A stretch of 64,000 nt of DNA from contig CAIVZR010000046.1 in NCBI GenBank assembly GCA_903910445.1, forward strand, positions 56,941 through 120,940. Direction: 5' to 3'. Below are positions 52,719-61,808 of the stretch, piece after piece. The notes under the pieces were generated by a model. It was not told where the DNA came from. It saw only the letters and a list, made by a program, of their open reading frames with translations, and searched no databases. The translations under genes and the position numbers were made by a program. Source of the DNA: an uncultured Bacteroidota bacterium (GTDB lineage: Bacteria; Bacteroidota; Bacteroidia; UKL13-3). The number at the start of each line of letters is the position of its first letter. Positions within the stretch are counted from its first letter, which is position 1.

Positions 52719-53953
52719 CAGTATTGTCGGTAAAGTTTTAGCTTCTCATATCTCCATACGGCATGATACCCATTAAAAATACCGCCATTGCTGGGATCCT
52801 GATGATAATAAAATCCTGCGACTTCATTCACATAGTCTTTATTCAAACAATTGTTTAACCAATCTTTCCCATCTGCAAATGCTTGTGATAAAAACAAAAT
52901 ATCATTATATCCTTTGTAGGTAAATTCTACCGGGTCTTGATTATAGCTTTCGATAATTTTCTTTCGAAGGGTTCCTGTTGGGCCATCTTCAAAATTCACG
53001 AAGAAACGGGAGAAGAATTTCACTTTCAAGGTGTCCCAAATTTCGTAAGCGGGTACTTCCGATTCGAGCACTTCAAAATAACAGAATACTTCGGGTGCCG
53101 AGGAAACGATTGTCTTTATCTGACTCAGTGCTTCATTAACAAAATAACTGTTTTTGCAATTGACAAAAAACACATACTGATTCCCCTTTACCAGCTTAGA
53201 AGCCAAGGGGCCATTCTCCTTTTTGCCCAAATCGAAAATCATCATTTTTGAAGTATCGATATTGGCATTCAAATCAAGTTTAATGATACTGTCCATGGCG
53301 TGTGCTTCCCTCCCAAACTTGCCCTCCTTGGAGTTGTATAAGAAAATGTATTGCTTGTTCTGGTTTGCAAACTGACGTTCGAAATAGCTAGAGAAATAAG
53401 CCGCATAGGCCGTCATGTTTTTTTGAGATGAAATAATATTGGATAGTTTCTCCGCATTATAATCCTTTTCAAAAGGCAGATACATGATGGTGTTTCTCTT
53501 TTGAATAATTGGGGTAGCCATTTCAACACCACTTTGAAATACAGGTCCAATGAGTACATCCAAATCTCGGTATTCTTCTTTATAAAGTAGCGATTCTACA
53601 ATACTACTATCGAGCTCTGTATCCTCAACAAAGAAATCGATTTTTACATTTTCGGTTTTTTCTATCGAATCAATTGCGGCTTTTACACCCGCCAAATAAT
53701 CGAGGCTCGATAAGGCAAAGGCATGCATCACTGGGGTTGTATCCGTACCCTCCTTGAAAAATGGCAGAAACAAACCAACTTTGAAATGCTTATCCTTTTT
53801 AGGGATTTCTATAGCTGCCGATGGCTCGCCATGTGAATTATTTGGATAGGCTGCAACGGATTGTGCTTTTAGGAAATTAGAAACCAAGCACAAAGAAATC
53901 AAAATCACAAAAAAACAATTACGAAGTAATACACTCATACTTTTTAAGCTCAT
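52718..53953 (-). CDS. Periplasmic-binding-type (ANF/LIVBP fold) exported protein
   Basis: A 411-residue exported protein. After an N-terminal signal (about 9-31, ending LKAQ) it has a Leu/Ile/Val-binding-protein-like fold: FKVGLFLPFFKEG, ALSSLDYLAGVKAAIDSIE, VDVLIGPVFQSGVE-like (DVLIGPVFQSGVEMATPII) and YKGYNDILFLSQAFADG. No ABC transporter genes are adjacent. Similar proteins in this phylum, sometimes with LysM domains, follow guaA; a cell-wall or lipoprotein-assembly role is possible but unproven. I chose ATG 53953, 1 nt after the guaA stop. Confidence 0.75.
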   Translation of the reverse strand: MSLKSMSVLLRNCFFVILISLCLVSNFLKAQSVAAYPNNSHGEPSAAIEIPKKDKHFKVGLFLPFFKEGTDTTPVMHAFALSSLDYLAGVKAAIDSIEKTENVKIDFFVEDTELDSSIVESLLYKEEYRDLDVLIGPVFQSGVEMATPIIQKRNTIMYLPFEKDYNAEKLSNIISSQKNMTAYAAYFSSYFERQFANQNKQYIFLYNSKEGKFGREAHAMDSIIKLDLNANIDTSKMMIFDLGKKENGPLASKLVKGNQYVFFVNCKNSYFVNEALSQIKTIVSSAPEVFCYFEVLESEVPAYEIWDTLKVKFFSRFFVNFEDGPTGTLRKKIIESYNQDPVEFTYKGYNDILFLSQAFADGKDWLNNCLNKDYVNEVAGFYYHQDPSNGGIFNGYHAVWRYEKLKLYRQY

Positions 53954-53954
53954 A

Positions 53955-55493
53955 TTATTCCCATTCAATAGTTGCTGGTGGTTTTGAACTGATATCATAT
54001 ACTACACGATTCACTCCTTTTACTCGATTGATAATTTCACTACTAATTTTTGCAAGTAATTCATAGGGCAGATGCACCCAGTCGGCGGTCATGCCGTCGC
54101 TGCTATGCACCGCTCTGAGGGCCACCACATTTTCATAGGTTCTCTCATCGCCCATTACACCCACACTTTTAATTGGGGTAAGAATGGCACCTGCTTGCCA
54201 TATTTTATCATACCATCCGCTCTCCAATAAATTATCGATATAGATTGCGTCTGCTTCTTGTAATATTTTAACTTTCGCTTCGGTGATATCGCCTAGGATG
54301 CGCACTCCGAAACCTGGACCAGGAAAAGGATGACGTTTAAGTAACCCTTGCTCGATACCTAGTGCAGCACCTACTTTACGTACTTCATCTTTAAATAAAA
54401 GTCGCAATGGCTCTACAACGCTCATCTTCATTTTCTCGGGTAAGCCCCCTACATTATGATGCGATTTGATAGTAGCACTAGGACCATTTACCGAAATCGA
54501 TTCAATTACATCGGGATAGATAGTACCTTGTCCCAGCCATTTGATATCTTTAAGTTTATGAGCTTCTTCATCAAATATTTCGATGAAGGTGCGGCCAATA
54601 ATTTTGCGTTTCTGTTCAGGATCAACCACCCCTTCGAGGGCAGTATAAAACTTTTGTTTGGCATCGATGGCTTTGATATTCAATCCAAGATACTTGTAAT
54701 TTTCAATTACCTGAATCATCTCATCCTTGCGCATCAATCCGTTATCAACCACAATACAATGCAATTGAGCACCGATGGCTTCATGTAAAAGCACTGCAGC
54801 AACAGTACTATCAACACCGCCGCTAAGGGCCATTACCACCTTATCTGTTTTTAGCCTTTGTTTTAAGCCATTCACAGTTTCTTCAATGAAATGTTCGGGA
54901 GTAAAATCCTGTTTGCATTCACAAATATTTAGCAAGAAGTTTTGCAACAATTTTCTTCCTTCTTTACTATGTGTTACTTCTGGATGGAATTGAATGCCGT
55001 AAGTCGCTTCATTTTTAATTTTAAAGGCGGCAACCGGAATTGATTCGGTGGTTGCAATGAGTTCGAAGCTGGCGGGAATTTCCGAAATGGTATCGGCATG
55101 ACTCATCCATACTTCGGTTGGGTTGCTCATGCTTGCAAACAATTCATTGTTATTGATGGTGTTTATTTGTGCTCTTCCATATTCACGCATACGAGATGCG
55201 GAAACAGTACCACCAGCATTTTGAGCAAGCAATTGGGCACCATAACATACCCCAAGCATTGGCTTTACACCATGTATACGAGATAAATCGGGACGAGGTG
55301 CGTCGGGCTGCCTAACAGAAAACGGGCTTCCTGATAAAATTACACCTTGTATATGTGAAGCCGTGAAATCGGTTTCGTTAATTTTGTGCCAAGGCAAAAT
55401 CTCGCAGTATACCTGCATTTCACGCACACAGCGGGCAATCAATTGTGTATATTGCGAGCCAAAATCAAAGATTAAAATACTATTTTGAGCCAT
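53955..55493 (-). CDS. guaA: GMP synthase (glutamine-hydrolysing)
   Basis: Converts XMP to GMP. The 512-residue protein has a class I glutamine amidotransferase domain ([23 protein letters not shown] with the nucleophile Cys, GIQFHPEV), then the ATP pyrophosphatase domain with [12 protein letters not shown] and the C-terminal GMP-synthase domain ending with [24 protein letters not shown] box (55514-55507) lies 13 nt before the ATG. First gene of guaA-PBP-RsmB-like. Confidence 0.98.
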   Translation of the reverse strand: MAQNSILIFDFGSQYTQLIARCVREMQVYCEILPWHKINETDFTASHIQGVILSGSPFSVRQPDAPRPDLSRIHGVKPMLGVCYGAQLLAQNAGGTVSASRMREYGRAQINTINNNELFASMSNPTEVWMSHADTISEIPASFELIATTESIPVAAFKIKNEATYGIQFHPEVTHSKEGRKLLQNFLLNICECKQDFTPEHFIEETVNGLKQRLKTDKVVMALSGGVDSTVAAVLLHEAIGAQLHCIVVDNGLMRKDEMIQVIENYKYLGLNIKAIDAKQKFYTALEGVVDPEQKRKIIGRTFIEIFDEEAHKLKDIKWLGQGTIYPDVIESISVNGPSATIKSHHNVGGLPEKMKMSVVEPLRLLFKDEVRKVGAALGIEQGLLKRHPFPGPGFGVRILGDITEAKVKILQEADAIYIDNLLESGWYDKIWQAGAILTPIKSVGVMGDERTYENVVALRAVHSSDGMTADWVHLPYELLAKISSEIINRVKGVNRVVYDISSKPPATIEWE

Positions 55494-55506
55494 AATGTTA
55501 AGACTG

Positions 55507-55514
55507 CGAAATTA
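55507..55514 (-). promoter_or_regulatory. Candidate -7 box of guaA
   Basis: TAATTTCG on the minus strand, 13 nt before the ATG; same octamer as at aroB. The -33 position is not clear. Confidence 0.4.
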
Positions 55515-55554
55515 AAAAATAAAAAATAGCGGCGCTTTAAATTTTGTTATAACT

Positions 55555-56565
55555 ATGCACATCATCGAAATTGAGGAGTTGATATTATCTCTGGGAACCA
55601 AACAGGTATTGGATGTGAGAAGCGAAGGTGAATTTGAACAAGGCCATATTCCTGGCGCTGTTAATATTCCTCTTCTCAATAATGAAAATCGCCGATTGGT
55701 GGGTATTTGCTATAAGGAAAAAGGCAATGAGTCGGCTGTGCTATTAGGTTATGAGCTCGTTGGAGGTCAATTTTCTTTACTTATTCGAAACATCAGGCAT
55801 CAATTTCCAAACAAGAAAGTTACGTTGCATTGCTGGCGTGGCGGACTACGCAGCCGTATCGTTGCTCAATTACTCGATAATGCCGGATTTGACGTTTCCA
55901 TTTTAAAAGGTGGCTATAAATCTTACCGGCATTGGGTTTTAAATAAAATTGATCAGCCATTAAATATTAAAATCATTGGCGGCTTAACCGGTAGTGGTAA
56001 AACCGAGTTGCTCCATCAATTACAACATGAAGGCGAACAAATCATTGATCTGGAAGGTTTGGCGCATCATAAAGGCTCTACATTTGGTGGAATAAATCAA
56101 AAGCCTCAGCCTACACAAGAGCAATTTGAGAATGAATTGGCAAGGGTTATTCAGGGTTTAAACCTGGCGCAACGGGTATGGGTGGAAGATGAAAGCAGGC
56201 GCATTGGAAACAACTGCTTGTCGGAAGCACTTTGGAATCAGATGCGAGAAGCCGAATTCTGTGAAATCAGCCTTCCTGATAATATTCGGTTGAAGCGTAT
56301 AATAAATGAATATGGAAATCTACCCAAGGATTTACTCATGGAAAGAACCAGCAGTCTCAAAAAAAGATTAGGCGATAAACATTTGAAAGAGATATTACAG
56401 TATTTATCGGAAGGAAATATAACTGCTTGGGCCGCTGCGCTTCTTCAATACTATGATAAGAATTATAGGTTCGGACAAAGCAAACGAGAAATAAAATCAA
56501 AAATGAAAATTGAAATGGAGGAAGAATGGAGTGGAAAACAGTTTTTAAAGTATGTAAACCCCTAA
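55555..56565 (+). CDS. mnmH: tRNA 2-selenouridine/geranyl-2-thiouridine synthase
   Basis: MnmH (SelU) replaces the wobble 2-thiouridine sulfur with selenium, through geranylated intermediates. The 336-residue protein has a rhodanese domain with the active cysteine C93 in LHCWRGGLRSR, then a P-loop domain with GLTGSGKT at 143-150. It needs selenophosphate, so a selD gene is predicted elsewhere in the genome. Monocistronic; divergent from guaA by 61 nt. Confidence 0.94.
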   Translation: MHIIEIEELILSLGTKQVLDVRSEGEFEQGHIPGAVNIPLLNNENRRLVGICYKEKGNESAVLLGYELVGGQFSLLIRNIRHQFPNKKVTLHCWRGGLRSRIVAQLLDNAGFDVSILKGGYKSYRHWVLNKIDQPLNIKIIGGLTGSGKTELLHQLQHEGEQIIDLEGLAHHKGSTFGGINQKPQPTQEQFENELARVIQGLNLAQRVWVEDESRRIGNNCLSEALWNQMREAEFCEISLPDNIRLKRIINEYGNLPKDLLMERTSSLKKRLGDKHLKEILQYLSEGNITAWAAALLQYYDKNYRFGQSKREIKSKMKIEMEEEWSGKQFLKYVNP

Positions 56566-56902
56566 AATGACAAAAAGGGGCAAAAGCCCCTTAATGAACA
56601 AAAACTATGAAAACAAAAACTATTTGCACTTATTTTACAAACATTGTGCCAATAGTTGCTTTTATTGGAAATAATGCACAGAATAAGCTACATATATTGG
56701 TTTTGTTGAGCTTTTAATTCCGGAAATATTCATATGAATTTAATATTTATTACATTTTAAAACACAGTTTGTACATTAAAAAATACTTTTCCATTTAAAA
56801 GAATAATCTTGGCGAAAGAAAATATTGCCATTTTTTTTTTACAATAATTCGTAACATTGTAAAATATTTCTTTAATTGCGACACTTACATTATTATTATA
56901 TC
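56566..56902 (+). other. Intergenic region after mnmH
   Basis: This 337-nt gap has a G/C hairpin AAGGGGC-AAAA-GCCCCTT at 56575-56592 (no T tail on the plus strand, so only a weak terminator), the short frame at 56607-56717, and a very AT-rich stretch with T runs before the next gene. The next ATG is 56903. Confidence 0.55.
56607..56717 (+). pseudogene. Signal-peptide-like 36-codon frame, possible remnant of a secreted-protein gene
   Basis: ATG 56607 opens a 36-residue frame: MKTKTICTYF, a hydrophobic PIVAFIG stretch and then NNAQNK, which looks like a signal peptide followed by the A-Q junction common in this phylum, after which the frame meets TAA at once. This looks like the start of a lost exported protein, or chance. 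It is not long enough to support either view strongly. Confidence 0.25.
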
Positions 56903-57730
56903 ATGAAATACATTCTACTAATCACTTGTTTACTGAGTTCGATCTTTGTTAAGGCTCAAGGTTTTTATGGATTCGCGAACTCCGGAATGGAAAGTTGGAC
57001 GAACAATACAACAATCACTGATTGGTCACTTCAGGGTGGTAGTGTTACACGAGTCGATCATGTTAAGAATGGTGCCTTTGGTGCTGCAGTAAAAAACGAA
57101 GCGGCTTCGGCAGGTAAGTTGGTTGCTTCTTTCGCATTTACTAAAAGAGTTACCAGAGCGTTATTTGATTACAAATTCACATTAGGTACACTTACTTCAA
57201 GCGATACTGGAATGGTTGAAATTTTGCTTACTCGTTGGAATACATCGAATGGCAGCCGTGAAGTCATTGCTAGAATTGTTAGAACTAGTATCGTAAGTGA
57301 TAATTCATGGCAGACTTTCAGTTTCCCATTCACTTATTTCAATACTACATTAGATCCAGATACTTGTACTATCATTGTTAGTGCTTCTGTAAATAAAGGT
57401 TACAATAATGCTACTGCTATGAATGTAGATAATTTCGCTTTCCCTGCGCCTTCAGGTATCAGTGCTACAGCAAAATCAAATACTACTGGTATTTACCCTA
57501 ACCCAGTAAGAAATAATGCTACCATCACTTATGAATTGAAGAAAGATTCAAAAGTTACCATCAACATCAGCGATGTAACTGGTAAAGTGGTTGCTTCTTA
57601 CAATTTCGAGAAATCGGCAGGTTTACAACAAGAGCAAATCAATTTTGAAGCATTGAAATCAGGAATCTATTTCTATGAGATCAAGACTTCGGAAGAAGTT
57701 AAAACTGGTAAATTTACTATCAGTAAATAA
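56903..57730 (+). CDS. Secreted protein with carbohydrate-binding-like domain and T9SS sorting domain
   Basis: A 275-residue exported protein. After a signal peptide (1-18, ending FVKAQ) there is a beta-sandwich region (about 20-180: FANSGMESWTNNTTITDWSLQGG, DNSWQTFSFPFTYF, MNVDNFAF) that resembles PCMD or jelly-roll carbohydrate-binding modules. The last ~80 residues are a type A T9SS sorting domain (IYPNPVRNNATITYELKK, ISDVTGKVVAS, LKSGIYFYEI). No catalytic residues. I chose ATG 56903; the in-frame TTG nine codons upstream is less likely. Confidence 0.85.
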   Translation: MKYILLITCLLSSIFVKAQGFYGFANSGMESWTNNTTITDWSLQGGSVTRVDHVKNGAFGAAVKNEAASAGKLVASFAFTKRVTRALFDYKFTLGTLTSSDTGMVEILLTRWNTSNGSREVIARIVRTSIVSDNSWQTFSFPFTYFNTTLDPDTCTIIVSASVNKGYNNATAMNVDNFAFPAPSGISATAKSNTTGIYPNPVRNNATITYELKKDSKVTINISDVTGKVVASYNFEKSAGLQQEQINFEALKSGIYFYEIKTSEEVKTGKFTISK

Positions 57731-57749
57731 TTGATTTAAAATATTAATG

Positions 57750-57781
57750 AACCCCGTAACAAAATATGTTGCGGGGTTTTT
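57750..57781 (+). terminator. Terminator whose T tract merges with the next promoter
   Basis: The stem ACCCCGTAAC / GTTGCGGGGT with a 7-nt loop is followed by TTTTTTATTTTTG. The end of this T run is the -7 box of the next gene. Confidence 0.88.
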
Positions 57782-57789
57782 TATTTTTG
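57782..57789 (+). promoter_or_regulatory. -7 box of the ACMSD-like gene, embedded in the terminator tail
   Basis: TATTTTTG, exact TAnnTTTG, 7 nt before ATG 57797 and directly behind the terminator stem. Confidence 0.45.
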
Positions 57790-57796
57790 TAGCTAG

Positions 57797-58792
57797 ATGA
57801 AGATAGATATACACGCACATATACTGCCCGAAACATGGCCTGATTTAAAAAGTCGTTATGGCTATGGTGGCTTTGTATATATGGACCATCACAAGAAAGG
57901 TAGCGCCCGTATGATGAAAGATAACGGGCAATTTTTTCGTGAGGTACAAGAGAATTGCTGGAACCCCGAAGCCATTGCAATAGATATGGCAGCACACAAC
58001 GTAGATAAGATGGTGCTTTGCACGGTACCCGTTTTATTTAATTACTGGGCAAAGCCCCACGATGGGCTCGATTGGTGCCAATTCTTGAACGATCATATTG
58101 CTGGAGTACAAAATAACAGGCCCGATAAATTTATTGCTTTAGGCACCTTGCCGCTGCAGGATATCGATTTGAGTATTGGTGAGATGCGCCGATGCAAAGA
58201 ACAACTTGGCATACGTGGCTTCGAAATTGGCAGTCATATTGGTGATCGCAATCTCGATCATAAAAGTTTCTTTCCTTTATGGGAAGCTGCTCAAGATTTA
58301 GATGTCGCCATTTTTGTGCATCCTTGGGATATGATGGGACAAGAGAAGATGCAACAGTATTTCTTGCCTTGGCTCGTTGGAATGCCTGCAGAAACGAGTT
58401 TAGCGATATGTAGCATGATTTTCGGTGGGGTGTTCGATGCATACCCGAAACTGCGTGTGATGTTCGCACATGGTGGTGGATCATTTCCATTCACTGTTGG
58501 GCGTGTGAGTCATGGATGGCATGCCCGTCCCGACCTCTGCAATATCAATGAAATAAAAGACCCAAGAGAATATATCGGAAAATTCTGGATCGATGGTATT
58601 ACACATGACGATGAGACGCTGAAGTTTTTGGTGAATTTAATTGGTGCTGAAAAAATTGCGTATGGTACCGATTACCCTTTCCCACTGGGCGATTTAGAGC
58701 ACGGAAAATTTATTGAGCAAATGCCTGGGTTCAGTAATGAAATAAAAGAGCAACTGCTTAGTAAAACAGCCATTGACTTTTTAAAACTATAA
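57797..58792 (+). CDS. ACMSD-like amidohydrolase
   Basis: A 331-residue metal-dependent amidohydrolase of the 2-amino-3-carboxymuconate semialdehyde decarboxylase (ACMSD) family, same length as the characterised enzymes. Zinc-site motifs: H6-x-H8 in KIDIHAHILPE, His in AIFVHPWDM, His in MFAHGGGSFPF and the late Asp in YGTDYPFPLGD. Kynurenine-pathway ACMSD acts in tryptophan degradation, but no other pathway gene is nearby, so related decarboxylations remain possible. Its stop is 4 nt from the convergent mtgA. Confidence 0.88.
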   Translation: MKIDIHAHILPETWPDLKSRYGYGGFVYMDHHKKGSARMMKDNGQFFREVQENCWNPEAIAIDMAAHNVDKMVLCTVPVLFNYWAKPHDGLDWCQFLNDHIAGVQNNRPDKFIALGTLPLQDIDLSIGEMRRCKEQLGIRGFEIGSHIGDRNLDHKSFFPLWEAAQDLDVAIFVHPWDMMGQEKMQQYFLPWLVGMPAETSLAICSMIFGGVFDAYPKLRVMFAHGGGSFPFTVGRVSHGWHARPDLCNINEIKDPREYIGKFWIDGITHDDETLKFLVNLIGAEKIAYGTDYPFPLGDLEHGKFIEQMPGFSNEIKEQLLSKTAIDFLKL

Positions 58793-58796
58793 AATT

Positions 58797-59468
58797 TTAC
58801 TTATCCCAATTTTGGCGAGGCATCCATCCAGCGAAGGTCATCACCATGTTTTGCTTGGCATTAATCCAGCCTGGATGGCGTTGTGGCGTGAACTTCCGAG
58901 GGTTAGGGAAGCATGCTACAATCATTGAAGCTTCTGCCAGCGATAAGCGGGATGCGGGTTTGCGATAATAGTTTTGAGCGGCAGCTTCAATACCATAAAT
59001 GCCATCTCCCATTTCAATGATATTCAAGTATACTTCCATGATGCGTTTCTTGTTCCAGAAGGCTTCAATCATCACGGTGAAATAGGTTTCAAAAACTTTT
59101 CTAACCCAACTTCTTACCGGCAATAGAAATAAATTTTTGGCACATTGCTGACTGATGCCACTGCCACCACGAAGTTGTTTTTTGTATTTTTTACTTTCGT
59201 CATAAGCTTTTTTTATCGCATCAAAATCAAATCCATGATGCTTCAAGAAGTTTGGATCTTCGGAGGCCATGGCGCTGTAATACACATTCGGACTGATATT
59301 TTTTATTGGCTCCCAATCGTGCTTAGGCATTTTTAATCGGTACACCATGATGGGCACAATTTTCACAGGCACAATACGATACAACAATACCACGATGAGT
59401 GATGATAAAAAAAAGATGGTGATGATATTGAGTATCCAGCCTTTCAGCGATTTGAGAAATTTCTTCAT
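58797..59468 (-). CDS. mtgA: Monofunctional peptidoglycan glycosyltransferase
   Basis: Polymerises lipid II into glycan strands. The 223-residue GT51 protein has one N-terminal membrane helix (13-33), the catalytic-site AMASEDPNFLKHHGFD with E70, RGGSGISQQCAKNLFL, RKVFETYFTVMIEAFWNKKRIMEVYLN and the AASFPNPRKFTP-like motif (CFPNPRKFTPQRHPG). No transpeptidase domain follows, as expected for MtgA. It begins 3 nt after the TonB receptor stop, so the two share a transcript. Confidence 0.95.
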   Translation of the reverse strand: MKKFLKSLKGWILNIITIFFLSSLIVVLLYRIVPVKIVPIMVYRLKMPKHDWEPIKNISPNVYYSAMASEDPNFLKHHGFDFDAIKKAYDESKKYKKQLRGGSGISQQCAKNLFLLPVRSWVRKVFETYFTVMIEAFWNKKRIMEVYLNIIEMGDGIYGIEAAAQNYYRKPASRLSLAEASMIVACFPNPRKFTPQRHPGWINAKQNMVMTFAGWMPRQNWDK

Positions 59469-59471
59469 AGA

Positions 59472-61718
59472 TTAAAACTGAGCAGTGTATTGAACCATAA
59501 ATGCACGTGGTGGACCTAGGTTTGCTGGGGCGTACATGTACTCGTGGTTGGTGATATTTTTTACAATTAATGAAACGGTGGAATTGTATTTTGTGAGTTT
59601 ATAGGCTATACGCAAATCGAAAAGCCAATCGCCATTCGGATGCAATACTCTGTAGTTTTTTACGCCTGGTATTAGTCCATTAAAGGCTTCATCAATATTA
59701 TTCATAAAGCTATTATAACGCACGGTAGTACCTGCCGAAAACCCCTTATAATCCACATCCGCATTGAATCGCAACAAATCATTATTACGATATTTCAAGT
59801 ATCTGTTTTTGCTTACTACTGCATCTAACGAATCTAAGTTCAAAGGATTTATCTTAGTGTATCCACCCGAAATCACTACATGAACTTTACCAAAATAACC
59901 TTCAGCACCAGTGCTTAATTCTATTCCTGAAATTCGCGCATTGGTATAATTCTGTGCTGCAAACCCAATATAGTGTAATGGATTACCAATATAGTTCGGA
60001 TCAGGAGGATAATATCCAAAAATAAATTCAATCATGTTTTTATACTGAGTTCTAAAGAGTGCCACATCCACCATCCCCTTCCAGGTGCCCAATAAAAAAC
60101 CTTGCTTCACTCCTATCTCTGTGCCCCATCCGTTCTCGGGTTGCAGTGTTGGATTCGGAAAAATACTAAGTGAGCCAGATGAGGTAGCAGCGTATAACTC
60201 TGCAATGGCGGGCATTCGATAGCCTTCTCCGATACTTCCTCTCAAATAGGTTGCGGGGGCGAGATGCCAGTTTAATCCGGCCCTCAGCACTTTCACAAAA
60301 CGTTTCGATAAGGTATCCATTCTAAAATATTCGGCACGCGTACCAAAGCTGAATAATATTTTTTTAAGCTTATACTCCGTTTGCATGTATACAGCAGCAT
60401 TTTCCGAAGTTTTATTGCCGTAAATCGAATCGCTCTTCACCATCGAATAGGTATTGGCTGCACCAATTGTAAATTTTAATTCGTTACCCGCAGTGTCCCC
60501 AAACGATTTTTGATATTGATATTCGTTATAAATGAAACTCGATTTATAATTATTTTTAGAAACCCCAATACCTTGGTTATCGTTATAGTAGTAACGATTA
60601 CGAAAAGCATGCTTATGCCCTGCAGGTGAAATATAGGTGAGAAACGGATCGGCATAAAATCGATTGTTCATCCCTCTCGACAGTGTGCCCTCGGCAGGAA
60701 TGGAAGGGTTGCTATCGTTCTTCCAAATTAAAAAGATCTGTGTGTGTTGTCGGTAGGCGTTAAGGTTCATCCCTGCTTGTAAGCCTTTCACTTTCACAAA
60801 ATGATATTTATAATTCGCACTCACCCTGCCATAGGTGGTGGTTTCATCTTGTCGGTATGAATTATCTAAAACCAAGGCAGCACTCATTACCAAATCATGG
60901 TTTTTAATTTTGCGACTATGCAATGCGTAGATACCGTGATTAAATATTGGAGAAGAATTGAAATTATAATACCCCGTCTTGTATTCATCGAACATACCCG
61001 TGAACACCCTTATTTTTGTCTCAGGCATATCTTTAGGAGCAGCAGTGCGTAAATTGATGACACCACCCAAGGCGCTGCTTCCAAAGAGTGCGGAGGAAGC
61101 TCCTTTGCTAATTTCCACTTGTTGTATATTTTCGGTAGGTAAAAAATCCCATTTAATATCGCCTGCATCCGGACTTAATAATGGCAAATCGTCGATAAGC
61201 ATGAGTACCCTGCTTCCTGCGCCGTAACTAAAACCACTGCCACCTCTAATATTCACTTGCCCCTTAATCACATTCACTCCCGATACTTGCTCCACAGCGG
61301 TTTGCATATTGAGGTTACCCGACGCTTCGATGAGTTTGGGCTTTAATATTTCGATGGAGGTGGTTACCTCTGCAATTTTTTGTTCGAACTTAGAGGCAGT
61401 TACTACCACTTCATCGAGGCTTGTATTGGAAGGAGACAGCCGAATATTCAATATCGTTTCACTGCCACTGCCATTGAGTTTCACAGATTGTGAGGTATAT
61501 CCAACCAGTTTAAAAATTACGGTAGCATTGGCATCTTTAATAAAAAGCTGATATGCCCCTAATGAATCGGTGATGGTGCCTGTATTGGCAATACCAACGA
61601 TGACCCCCTGTAGCGAAGCATGGGTATTGGCATCGGTTACCACGCCATGAAGACGCATTGTTTGCGCTTCGGCAAGTTGAAAAAGAACGAAGCACAGAAT
61701 GAATAAATAATTCCTCAT
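59472..61718 (-). CDS. TonB-dependent outer-membrane receptor
   Basis: A 748-residue receptor. Order: signal peptide (1-18, ending AEAQ), CarboxypepD_reg-like domain (about 20-105, LHGVVTDANTHASLQGVIV), then a plug (about 115-230) with LDEVVVTASKFEQKIAEV, a TonB-box-like start, NVIKGQVNIRGGSGFSYGAG and GVINLRTAAPK, and a barrel ending in a C-terminal strand with the terminal phenylalanine (MVQYTAQF). The RGGSGF/VLMLID pattern is shared by ferric-siderophore and cobalamin receptors, but the ligand is not determined. Upstream partner of mtgA. Confidence 0.92.
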   Translation of the reverse strand: MRNYLFILCFVLFQLAEAQTMRLHGVVTDANTHASLQGVIVGIANTGTITDSLGAYQLFIKDANATVIFKLVGYTSQSVKLNGSGSETILNIRLSPSNTSLDEVVVTASKFEQKIAEVTTSIEILKPKLIEASGNLNMQTAVEQVSGVNVIKGQVNIRGGSGFSYGAGSRVLMLIDDLPLLSPDAGDIKWDFLPTENIQQVEISKGASSALFGSSALGGVINLRTAAPKDMPETKIRVFTGMFDEYKTGYYNFNSSPIFNHGIYALHSRKIKNHDLVMSAALVLDNSYRQDETTTYGRVSANYKYHFVKVKGLQAGMNLNAYRQHTQIFLIWKNDSNPSIPAEGTLSRGMNNRFYADPFLTYISPAGHKHAFRNRYYYNDNQGIGVSKNNYKSSFIYNEYQYQKSFGDTAGNELKFTIGAANTYSMVKSDSIYGNKTSENAAVYMQTEYKLKKILFSFGTRAEYFRMDTLSKRFVKVLRAGLNWHLAPATYLRGSIGEGYRMPAIAELYAATSSGSLSIFPNPTLQPENGWGTEIGVKQGFLLGTWKGMVDVALFRTQYKNMIEFIFGYYPPDPNYIGNPLHYIGFAAQNYTNARISGIELSTGAEGYFGKVHVVISGGYTKINPLNLDSLDAVVSKNRYLKYRNNDLLRFNADVDYKGFSAGTTVRYNSFMNNIDEAFNGLIPGVKNYRVLHPNGDWLFDLRIAYKLTKYNSTVSLIVKNITNHEYMYAPANLGPPRAFMVQYTAQF

Positions 61719-61808
61719 GAGAAATTTTAAAAAAGTCTTAGAAAAGTCAAAACTAAAGATATTTTTGTGAATGAAAAATAAACAGGATAATTAAAACAAT
61801 AAAAATAA

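Noticed and set aside
56575..56592. Strong terminator after mnmH
   Set aside because: The hairpin is perfect but the plus strand lacks a T tract after it; T's lie only on the minus-strand side where there is no gene to end.
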